64,000 nucleotides of DNA from NCBI GenBank assembly GCA_039961675.1, contig JABRWC010000039.1, positions 1-64,000 of the forward strand, read 5' to 3'. Source of the stretch: JABRWC01 sp039961675 (GTDB lineage Bacteria; Planctomycetota; Phycisphaerae; UBA1845; Fen-1342). The notes under the pieces were generated by a model. The model searched no databases. It saw only the letters and a list, made by a program, of their open reading frames with translations, and was not told the origin of the DNA. Both the position numbers and the translations under genes were made by a program. The first letter of the stretch is position 1. Each line of letters opens with the position of its first letter. Of the stretch, positions 8,553 through 15,648 are shown piece by piece.

Positions 8553-8864
8553 ATGACGAACCCCATCCACCCAACCGGAAGCGGTTCGGCGGCGCCGGCG
8601 CAGCCCGCCGCGCCGGTCCGGTCCGCCGATCGCGCCGGCGTCGGCGGCGATTTTGCGGCCCTGCTCCGCGAGCAGCTCCATCGCGTGAGCGAAATGCAGA
8701 ACGAAGCCGACGAGCGCGTACAGGCGCTCGTCACCGGCCAGTCGCAGAATCTCACCGAGGTGTTCACGGCCACGCGCAAGGCGCAGGTTGCGTTCAGCCT
8801 GCTGATGGAAATCCGCAACAAGCTCGTCGATGCGTACCAGGAACTCCAGAACATGCGCGTCTGA
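8553..8864 (+). CDS. fliE: Flagellar hook-basal body protein FliE
   Basis: The 103-residue protein joins the MS ring (FliF) to the proximal rod. The first 40 residues are disordered and Ala/Pro-rich. The remainder is the FliE helical pair, with EVFTATRKAQVAFSLLMEIR and the conserved end KLVDAYQELQNMRV. It lies 147 bp after flgC, separated by repeats. The usual flgB-flgC-fliE order is kept. No further flagellar gene follows; the next gene is convergent, so fliF and others must lie elsewhere. Confidence 0.92.
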   Translation: MTNPIHPTGSGSAAPAQPAAPVRSADRAGVGGDFAALLREQLHRVSEMQNEADERVQALVTGQSQNLTEVFTATRKAQVAFSLLMEIRNKLVDAYQELQNMRV

Positions 8865-8873
8865 CGAGGCGGC

Positions 8874-9449
8874 CTACGGGTCTTCCACCCGATGGGTCAG
8901 TTGCTGTTCGAGCCGTTCTCGCTCCCCGGACTCAAGAAACGGCAGATTCGCGCGCACGTTGGCCTCCGCCGCGCGCGCCGCCGCCAGCGCCAGGTGCTGC
9001 CCCGCCAGCACGTCGGGCTTCAGCGCCGGGTTCCCCACCGACTCCAGCCGCCGCAGATCGTGCCAGACCTGCTGACTGATGGTCATGGTCTCCAGCGGGA
9101 CGGCGGCGGCCAGGCCCGCCGCGGCCGACACCCGTTCGCCGCGCGCCGCGTCGTCCCTGGGGAGCTTGAAGGCCGCGCTGAGCTCAGCGTACGCGGCCGC
9201 GTCCTCGTCGATCAGGTGCTGGAGCATCGCCGCGGCGCGCGTGAAGCGCGACGCGAGCTGCCGGACCTGCTCCTCGACGGCGGCGAACTTCGGTCGGCCC
9301 TGCGTCAACGCGCACACCATCCGCCCCAGCGACGCGGCAAGCGCTCCGACGAGCGCCGCGGCCGAGCCTCCACCCGGCGTCGGTTCCGCTGATCCGAGCC
9401 GCGCGAGGTATTCCTTCACGGACAATTCGGCGAGCGGCAGCTCCGGCAT
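8874..9449 (-). CDS. Cyclodeaminase/cyclohydrolase family protein (FchA-like)
   Basis: The 191-residue protein matches the formiminotransferase-cyclodeaminase C-terminal family, including FchA methenyl-tetrahydrofolate cyclohydrolases. Its signature is the glycine-rich turn EPTPGGGSAAALVGALAASL near the N-terminus, followed by an all-helical bundle. It probably acts in the cytosol on a one-carbon folate (formimino- or methenyl-THF). GAGGAG lies 7 nt before ATG 9449. It is convergent with fliE (9 bp apart) and divergent from tadA. Another one-carbon gene, gcvP, lies in the window but is not adjacent. Confidence 0.82.
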   Translation of the reverse strand: MPELPLAELSVKEYLARLGSAEPTPGGGSAAALVGALAASLGRMVCALTQGRPKFAAVEEQVRQLASRFTRAAAMLQHLIDEDAAAYAELSAAFKLPRDDAARGERVSAAAGLAAAVPLETMTISQQVWHDLRRLESVGNPALKPDVLAGQHLALAAARAAEANVRANLPFLESGERERLEQQLTHRVEDP

Positions 9450-9518
9450 GGGTTTGCTCCTCGGCGGGGCACAGTCATGTCCCGGCCGGCATAATACGCC
9501 GAGAGGAGGCTCACGCCA

Positions 9519-10013
9519 GTGGAGCCGAAGCGCGCGGAACAGCGCCAGGACGAGCTTGATCGCCGATTCATGCGGGAAGCGCTTGAGCTAGCGCGCCGCT
9601 CGCTGGAGACGGAGGATGTTCCCGTCGGGGCCCTGATTGTCCGCGCCGGCCGCATCATCGGGCGCGGGTTCAACCAGCGCGAAAAGCTGCAAGACCCCAC
9701 GGCCCATGCCGAGATGATCGCGCTGACCGCCGCGGCCGCGGACGTTGGTCACTGGCGGCTGGAAGACTGCACAGCGTACGTGACGCTCGAACCTTGCGCG
9801 ATGTGCGCCGGCGCGCTGGTGCTGGCGCGCGTTGCGCGGCTGGTGTATGGAGCGACCGATTCGAAGGCGGGAGCGTGCGGCTCACTATACGAGATCACCC
9901 AGGACCCGCGGCTGAACCACCGCGTCGTGACGGTTGTGGGGGTGCTGGCCGAACCGTGCGGCGAATTGCTGCGCTCGTTCTTCCGCCGGCGGCGCGAGCT
10001 GGGCGAGAAGTGA
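9519..10013 (+). CDS. tadA: tRNA-specific adenosine deaminase TadA
   Basis: The 164-residue zinc enzyme deaminates adenosine 34 to inosine in tRNA-Arg(ACG). The catalytic motif HAE (His63, Glu65) and the zinc ligands in PCAMC (Cys93, Cys96) are intact. So is the C-terminal region LNHRVVTVVGVL that separates TadA from other CMP/dCMP deaminases. A GTG start at 9519 is chosen because GAGGAGG lies 9 nt upstream. Length is typical. It shares a 69-bp divergent intergenic region with the cyclodeaminase gene. Confidence 0.92.
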   Translation: MEPKRAEQRQDELDRRFMREALELARRSLETEDVPVGALIVRAGRIIGRGFNQREKLQDPTAHAEMIALTAAAADVGHWRLEDCTAYVTLEPCAMCAGALVLARVARLVYGATDSKAGACGSLYEITQDPRLNHRVVTVVGVLAEPCGELLRSFFRRRRELGEK

Positions 10014-10273
10014 GTCCGCGCGGCCGGGGGGGCGCGACGCCACGCTGCTTCCATCGGAACCCCGGCACAAACGTGCGGGGCCCCGCTGCCCGTTGCCGGG
10101 GCCGGACCGGCGCACTCTCGTCGCCGCGAACCGCAACCGATAAGCTCGAATCGTCGTTTTCCATCGGTCCCGCTCGCTCCTTCGCCCCACGGATTGAAGT
10201 CCACGTCGCCGCCCCGTTCGTGACATCTGCGTGATAACGAACGACGCCACGCTGAGCCGAAGGACGGAACACC

Positions 10274-11515
10274 ATGCTGCGCTTTTGTGATGCGAACCGA
10301 CCGTCTCGAAATCCTCGCGGACGCGCGCGAACCGGCGCGCTGCTGACCCTGGCTGGGCTGGCCGCCTTCGGCCTCATCGGCGGCTGCCCGGACCCGAACC
10401 TGGGCCGCGACACGGACCGGCAGACGGGTTTCCCGACCGGCGACCCGGCACAGAACACCGGCGAGCGCGCCGATGACGGCGAAAGCGGCATCGGCGACGG
10501 CGGTGTGCGCTCGATCGTGCCGACGACCTCGGACAGCGCGCCGCCGACGGGCGGCGGTTCCGGCGGCACGGGGCAAACCGGCGGCTCGACCCCCGGCGGC
10601 GCGGACGTCGGTTCCACGGGCGACCCGACTGGGGACATCATCGCGCAATTCACCGCGCTGCTGAGCGACAAGTTCATGCAGATCGACAGCACGCTGGCCT
10701 CCAGCGACAGCGACCGCTTCAGCAGTTCGCGCACGGACCTTGGTCTGTGCGCCTCCGGGCGATTTGGAATGCACGAGTTCATCAGCTTCTCGTTCTCCGA
10801 CCCGTTCATCAGCTCCGGCGGTTTCAGCAGCGAGGAAGATGCGCTCGGGACGTGGGCGGTGGTGGTGCGGGACGGCGGCGTCTTCATCGAGCTGAACGTC
10901 GAACAGTCCAGCGATTCGAACTTCGAGCCGGTCCGCCGCTTCCGCCTGGAGCAGGACGCCGACGGAACCTTGTTCGTCGCCGGCGCACCGGTGACGCTTC
11001 AGGACCTTTCGGCGGACTGCGCTGCGGACCAGGCGGGCGGCGGCGCGCCGGATGCCGGCGCCCCGGACGACGGCGGCGGCACGGGGCCGAGCGGCGAAGG
11101 CGACGGCTCCGATGACGGCACGGACAGTGACCCCATCGCCCAGATCGAAGCGGCGCTGGCGAACTCCGCGCTCGTCTTCGAAAGCCAGACGCGAATTCTC
11201 GTCCCCGCAGTGAGTGCGACGGCCGACATGACGCTCTCGATGTGCGAAAACGGCGAGGCCAACCTCGTGCAGGTGCAGACGCCGCGCGCTCCCGGCGAAG
11301 AGGTCGTTGACGAATCGACTGGGACCTGGTCGGTCGTTGAGATCGCGCCGCAGACGGTGGCGATCGTGTACGACGTGGCGAATTCGCTCTCCGGCGTGAC
11401 CGACCAGCAGATCATCTTCGAACTGGGCGTGGACGACGCGGGCAACCTGCTGGTCGACGACAGCATTGCGCAGCAGTTCTCCAACGGGGGCGACTGCTCG
11501 CTCGGCGCGCCCTGA
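10274..11515 (+). CDS. Secreted lipoprotein with duplicated beta-type domain
   Basis: The 413-residue protein has an N-terminal signal with lipobox LIGGC (lipidated Cys38), then a Gly/Thr/Asp-rich linker. Two related domains follow, at about 120-245 and 285-405. They share a pattern: a helical start (IAQFTALLSDKF versus IAQIEAALANSA), a Cys-containing strand (LGLCASG versus LSMCENG), then GTWAVVV or GTWSVVE, then an acidic strand (LEQDADGTLFV versus LGVDDAGNLLV) and a late Cys. This looks like an internal duplication. The function is unknown; it is probably exposed at the outer membrane or periplasm. The 260 bp upstream hold no gene, only GC-rich hairpins. A GAAGGACGGA site precedes the start, and a terminator follows. 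Confidence 0.7.
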   Translation: MLRFCDANRPSRNPRGRARTGALLTLAGLAAFGLIGGCPDPNLGRDTDRQTGFPTGDPAQNTGERADDGESGIGDGGVRSIVPTTSDSAPPTGGGSGGTGQTGGSTPGGADVGSTGDPTGDIIAQFTALLSDKFMQIDSTLASSDSDRFSSSRTDLGLCASGRFGMHEFISFSFSDPFISSGGFSSEEDALGTWAVVVRDGGVFIELNVEQSSDSNFEPVRRFRLEQDADGTLFVAGAPVTLQDLSADCAADQAGGGAPDAGAPDDGGGTGPSGEGDGSDDGTDSDPIAQIEAALANSALVFESQTRILVPAVSATADMTLSMCENGEANLVQVQTPRAPGEEVVDESTGTWSVVEIAPQTVAIVYDVANSLSGVTDQQIIFELGVDDAGNLLVDDSIAQQFSNGGDCSLGAP

Positions 11516-11537
11516 ACTTCAGCGTTCCTGCTCTGCC

Positions 11538-11586
11538 GCCGGTCCGCGGGTGCGAAAGTGCCCGCGGGCCGGCGTGCTCGTTTTTC
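11538..11586 (+). terminator. Rho-independent terminator
   Basis: A 13-bp stem (11538-11550 with 11561-11573, one G-U pair) with a 10-nt loop is followed by a T-rich run (GTTTTTC) after the lipoprotein gene. Confidence 0.7.
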
Positions 11587-11766
11587 TTCACGGCAGCGAG
11601 CGATGGGGGAAGATCGGCGCCGCGCGGCCGTTTTCGATCTCGGCGGGAACGACACATGACCGCGGGATGCACGAGTGCGCGTTGACCCGCGTGCGCCGTG
11701 GCGGTATTGGATTCACATGACATCTCAAACTGCGCGACGGCGACAATTCTAATGAAGGAGTTCGTC

Positions 11767-12501
11767 ATGAGGCGCTTCTGCGGGTTCGCGGGCGTCGTCT
11801 TGTTGTGCGGCGCTGGATGCGGCGTTGTCCCCTCCACGGGCATCGACCTGAGCCAGCGTGGTTCGCTCTCGATGCTGATCTCGCGCGAGTCTGATTCGGC
11901 CCAGGCGAACGTCGGCGCGTCCATCGCGGACACCGCCGCGCTGGCGACGCTCTTCGAGCTTGGCGCCAACCAGTCGCTTTCGGTCAACGGCGTCGAGCTG
12001 CGCGAGTCGCTGCTCTCGAAGATCGGGCTGGGCTTCTTCGACGCGCAGATTCGCGCGGCAGTGGGCGCGCGGGACGCCCCGAACGGCTACGAGATCGAGT
12101 TCAACAACGCCGGGACCGTCACGAGCATGACGGTCGTGCCGCCGGCGGATTTCACCGGGCTGACCCCCGCGGCGGGAAGCGGCGTCTCCGCGTCCGGATT
12201 CACGGTGCAGTGGAGCCCTTCGAACGAGAGCGGCGTCCTGGTCGACATCTGGACCGAGGGGCTGACGGTCGACGGCGAGTTGGACGACGACACCCTGCCC
12301 GACGCCTATTTCACATCGCTTTCGAATCTGAGCGACAGCGGATCGGCGAACATCGGCGCAGCCGACTTGCAAGGTTTCCTGGCTGGCGAAATCACGGTCT
12401 CGGTGGTGCGTTACCGCGAGGTAACGCAGACGCTGGGCTTTGCGGCCGGATCAGTGCGAGTAGAGGTCGTGGCCTCGACGTCATTGACTCTCGCGCCGTA
12501 A
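11767..12501 (+). CDS. Secreted protein, lipoprotein-like signal, unknown function
   Basis: The 244-residue protein begins with a short signal peptide ending near Cys18 (LLCGAGC). The lipobox is atypical because -3 is Gly, so lipidation is uncertain. The mature part is rich in small and acidic residues. It includes a fibronectin- or Ig-like beta segment at about 140-230 (GFTVQWSPSNESGVLVDIW), suggesting an extracellular or periplasmic domain. Start 11767 is set by AAGGAG 7 nt upstream, in a segment that itself could encode a five-residue extension. No family recognised. It lies between two other predicted lipoprotein genes. Confidence 0.65.
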   Translation: MRRFCGFAGVVLLCGAGCGVVPSTGIDLSQRGSLSMLISRESDSAQANVGASIADTAALATLFELGANQSLSVNGVELRESLLSKIGLGFFDAQIRAAVGARDAPNGYEIEFNNAGTVTSMTVVPPADFTGLTPAAGSGVSASGFTVQWSPSNESGVLVDIWTEGLTVDGELDDDTLPDAYFTSLSNLSDSGSANIGAADLQGFLAGEITVSVVRYREVTQTLGFAAGSVRVEVVASTSLTLAP

Positions 12502-12542
12502 TTACCGCGCGAGAACCTGCGCCGCCGAGTCCGGGACTTACG

Positions 12543-12589
12543 CGCAAGCGAAGGTCTGCGCGGAGCGCGTGCGCACGCCATCGCTTGCG
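12543..12589. repeat. Inverted repeat with 9-bp perfect arms
   Basis: CGCAAGCGA at 12543 and TCGCTTGCG at 12581 flank a 29-nt GC-rich spacer in the 245-bp gap between two genes. There is no T-run, so it is an imperfect terminator at best. No other element was seen in this gap. Confidence 0.4.
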
Positions 12590-12746
12590 GTTCAGGTTCC
12601 GGCGGACACACGCGCGGATCGAGCGGACCCGGCCGCCGAAAGATGCCGCCTGCGACGCCGCCGACACTTTCGATTAACATGCCCGTACCAGCGTCATAGC
12701 CGGCGGCTGCGCAAGTCATGCGACGTTCCACTCTTGGGGGAGAACG

Positions 12747-14966
12747 ATGTCTGATCGTCGCAATGTCGAGGGTCCGACACACTGGACCACGGCAACGTAT
12801 CCCTCGCCGCGCCTCGTCCCCGTGAACCGCCCGCGCTTTCGCTCCGCACTCACCCGGGGGCTGCGCTTCGCGCGCGGTGGCAGGTGGTGGCGCATGACGA
12901 TCGCGCTGCCGGCGTGCTGCCTGCTGGCGGCCTGCAATACGGAGGGGGAGGCGACGAAACACGCTCCGCCGCCTGCCGCGTCGCGTCCCACGCGCCGCGT
13001 GGCGGTAAGAGAGAAGTGGCAGCAGCGGATGGCGGAGCTTGATGCGCGCGTACGGGAGCGCCCCAGCGACGTTGAAGCTCTGATCGAGCGCGGCATCCTG
13101 CGCCGCAAGCTCGCCGGCGTCGGACCTTGGGAGAAGCGCGAGGAAGGCTACGCCTGGGCATGGGCGGACTTCCGCGCGGCGCACCAGGCCGCCGGCGGTG
13201 AGTGGACCTTCGGCGAACTGCTTTCCGGCGAGGAGTCGGACAAATCTCCGCCGCTGCCCGGCGTCCCGTTCGCCGCGCGGCCGGGGGGAATGTCCGGCAG
13301 CGCCCGCGCGCTGGTCGAAGCCGCGATCATCTACATCAACCACGGGATGCGCCAGCGCGCCGCGCCGCTGCTCAACGCGGCCGAGCGGATTGCGCCGGAC
13401 GATCCGCACGTGAAGGCGGAGCGGCTGCTCTTCGACGCAGAACAATCGCGGGATTGGGCTGCGGCGGCCGACGGCCTTCGCGCGCTTGTTTCGCGTCCTG
13501 AGAGTTCGCGGGACGGTTCCCTGTGGTCGATGCTGGGAATCGCCCTTGCCCGGTCCAACGATCCCGCAGGCGCCGTCGGTGCGGCTCAACGCGCCATCGA
13601 GCTGGACGACTCCGATCTCACGGCATACCAAGCCATGTTCATGCAACTGAGGGGCATGCACCAGCCGGGTGAGGCCATCAAGTGGATCGAGCCGGTCCTG
13701 GAACTGTTCGAGAGTCACCCCCAGTTGACCAACGACTACGCCCTTGCAATCGCGGATTGCGGGCGGGTCGAGGAAGCCGCGGACGTGCTCCGCAAGCTGG
13801 TCGAGCGCATGCCCGACTTCCCCGCCGGCTGGCTGAATCTTGGGAACATGCTCTCCGAGACGCGGCAATTCGAGCGCGCCGCCGAGGCGTATCAGCGCGC
13901 CGCCGAACTGATTCCGGGCGCGGCGGTGGCCTGGAGCCGCGCTGGCCGCGCGTGGATGGACGCCGGGCAGCTTGAAAAAGCCACGGCGGCGACGGAGCGC
14001 GCGTTCGCGCTTGCGCCGGACGATTCGGAGGTGCTCTACAAGCGCGGAGCGCTGCTGCTGAGGCAGGGGCGATTCGACGACGCGCTGGACAACTACCGCA
14101 GGCTGGCGCGGGTCGATGGCAGCGCGGACGCGTACAACGAGCTTGGCCGGACGCTGATGGTGCTGGAACGCTACGCCGAGGCACGGCGCGCGTTCGACGC
14201 CGCGCTCCAGATTCAGGCCGATTGCGCGCCGGCGCGGTTCAACCTGGCCGTTGTCGAGCTTACCAGCGGCGACCCCTGCAAAGCCGTACCGATTCTCCAG
14301 AAACTGCGGGAAGAAAAGCCCCACGCAGACGATATCGCCGATCGCCTGGTGCAGTCGCTCGAGAACTGCGGGCAGGTCGGCGAGGCGCTGGCGCTGGCGG
14401 ACGCGCGCGTCCGCGAGCAGCCCGATTCACCGATAGGGTATCGGTGGCGGATGTACGCGCACATACACTCGAAGGCGTGGGCCGACGCGCTGCGCGACAT
14501 CGATGAGGCGAATCGACGCGCGCCGGATGCGGAGCTGCGCCTCGAGCGTGCGTTCATCCTGTGCGTCCAGGGAGACTGCCAGGCGGCACTCGCTGAAGCT
14601 CGCAAGGCGATCGACGCCAACCCAACGCACGCCGCGGGGGCCCTGCTGCTCTGGAGGATCGAGCACGCCTGCGGGAAGGCCGATGCCGGCCGGCGTGCGG
14701 TTCAGATTGCGGCGAAGGGAACCGACAGGCGGATGTGGTTCGCGAAGCTGGTGCGCTACTATGCCGACGAACTGAGCCAGGACGAAATCCTCGCCGCCGC
14801 GGAGACGGACCGCATGCGCTGCGAAGCGTACTATTACATCGGCGAGAAAATTCGCGTGCAGCGCGGCCCGGCCGAAGCGCGCGAGTGGTACGAGCGCTGC
14901 GTGGCGCTGGGAATCGAGTACTACTGGGAGCACACGCTGGCGCAGGCGCGGTTGGTGGAAAAGTAA
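12747..14966 (+). CDS. TPR-repeat lipoprotein
   Basis: As read from ATG 12747 (GGGGGAG in front) the protein has 739 residues. An export signal with lipobox LLAAC (Cys63) appears only at residues 50-63. Either the first 49 residues form an unusually long basic n-region, or translation truly begins at ATG 12894 (residue 50), where only a weak site precedes. From about residue 75 the protein is a series of tetratricopeptide repeats (for example AGWLNLGNMLSETRQFERAAEAYQRA and later copies). That implies a periplasmic or outer-membrane protein-protein scaffold. No enzymatic domain is seen. It may be a secretion or assembly cofactor, but context gives no partner. Confidence 0.72.
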   Translation: MSDRRNVEGPTHWTTATYPSPRLVPVNRPRFRSALTRGLRFARGGRWWRMTIALPACCLLAACNTEGEATKHAPPPAASRPTRRVAVREKWQQRMAELDARVRERPSDVEALIERGILRRKLAGVGPWEKREEGYAWAWADFRAAHQAAGGEWTFGELLSGEESDKSPPLPGVPFAARPGGMSGSARALVEAAIIYINHGMRQRAAPLLNAAERIAPDDPHVKAERLLFDAEQSRDWAAAADGLRALVSRPESSRDGSLWSMLGIALARSNDPAGAVGAAQRAIELDDSDLTAYQAMFMQLRGMHQPGEAIKWIEPVLELFESHPQLTNDYALAIADCGRVEEAADVLRKLVERMPDFPAGWLNLGNMLSETRQFERAAEAYQRAAELIPGAAVAWSRAGRAWMDAGQLEKATAATERAFALAPDDSEVLYKRGALLLRQGRFDDALDNYRRLARVDGSADAYNELGRTLMVLERYAEARRAFDAALQIQADCAPARFNLAVVELTSGDPCKAVPILQKLREEKPHADDIADRLVQSLENCGQVGEALALADARVREQPDSPIGYRWRMYAHIHSKAWADALRDIDEANRRAPDAELRLERAFILCVQGDCQAALAEARKAIDANPTHAAGALLLWRIEHACGKADAGRRAVQIAAKGTDRRMWFAKLVRYYADELSQDEILAAAETDRMRCEAYYYIGEKIRVQRGPAEAREWYERCVALGIEYYWEHTLAQARLVEK

Positions 14967-15007
14967 GTCCGGCCTGCACTTGTATTATGCGAGCCGAATA
15001 CGGCGCC

Positions 15008-15036
15008 TCGTCAGTCCCGCCCCGCACGGCTATAGT
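15008..15036 (+). promoter_or_regulatory. Sigma70-type promoter for the VOC gene
   Basis: TCGTCA (4 of 6) and TATAGT (5 of 6) are 17 bp apart, about 90 nt before the gene start. Read from sequence only. Confidence 0.35.
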
Positions 15037-15127
15037 GCCGGACGCTCGCGGCGGCGCGCGGGATCGGCGCTTGACCCGCGGCGCCGAGCCAGGTTCCGTT
15101 CTCAAACGCGGACTCGCGGAGCCGCGC

Positions 15128-15523
15128 ATGCGCGCTGTCGGCGATATTCACATCTACGTGACGGACTTCGACGCCGCGCTCGGTTTCTACCGCGACGGAC
15201 TCGGGCTGGCGGTCGTCGAGCAGCAGCTCAGCGCCAGTTCACCCTTCGCGGTTCTCGAATTCCCCGACGGCGGTTCGGCGGTGCGGCTGCTCGGCGGGGC
15301 GCGGCCTTGGCCGCCAGGGGCACGGCCGGACGTCGGCGAGCATCCCACCGTCCGCTTCGACGTGATCACCGACGAGTTTGACACGGTCCTGCTGCGGGCC
15401 GCGGAACAGGGTGGAACGCAGATCGGCGACATCGAGACCTATGACGGCATGCGCGTGGTGACGCTGGCCGACCCGGACGGGAACACGTTCGAGCTGATTG
15501 AGGTCCCCGCGGACGACGACTGA
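15128..15523 (+). CDS. VOC-family (glyoxalase/bleomycin-resistance fold) protein
   Basis: The 131-residue protein shows the paired beta-alpha-beta-beta-beta modules of the vicinal oxygen chelate fold. The N-terminal half has IHIYVTDFDAALGFYRDGLG and the C-terminal half ends with VVTLADPDGNTFELIEV. A likely metal ligand His8 and Glu in FELIEV are present. Such proteins are dioxygenases, isomerases or resistance proteins; the substrate cannot be deduced. The start is ATG 15128 with weak GGAG. It is convergent with the M16 protease gene across a strong hairpin. Confidence 0.78.
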   Translation: MRAVGDIHIYVTDFDAALGFYRDGLGLAVVEQQLSASSPFAVLEFPDGGSAVRLLGGARPWPPGARPDVGEHPTVRFDVITDEFDTVLLRAAEQGGTQIGDIETYDGMRVVTLADPDGNTFELIEVPADDD

Positions 15524-15557
15524 GCGGTCTCGACAAGCTGGTGACGTCGAGCGCGTA

Positions 15558-15613
15558 GCGTCGGATTTCCGTGTCCGACGGCGACTCGAACGCCGGACAC
15601 GGAGGTCCGACGC
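15558..15613. repeat. Large hairpin between convergent genes (bidirectional terminator or REP)
   Basis: Arms of 8 bp and 10 bp (15558-15565/15606-15613 and 15568-15577/15594-15603) are separated by a 2x2 internal mismatch and close on a 16-nt loop. It sits exactly between the convergent VOC and M16 genes. There is no T-tract, so it is not a classical terminator. Confidence 0.55.
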
Positions 15614-15648
15614 GACGGAGTGCGTGAGGTCCGACGCTTTGGCCGGCG

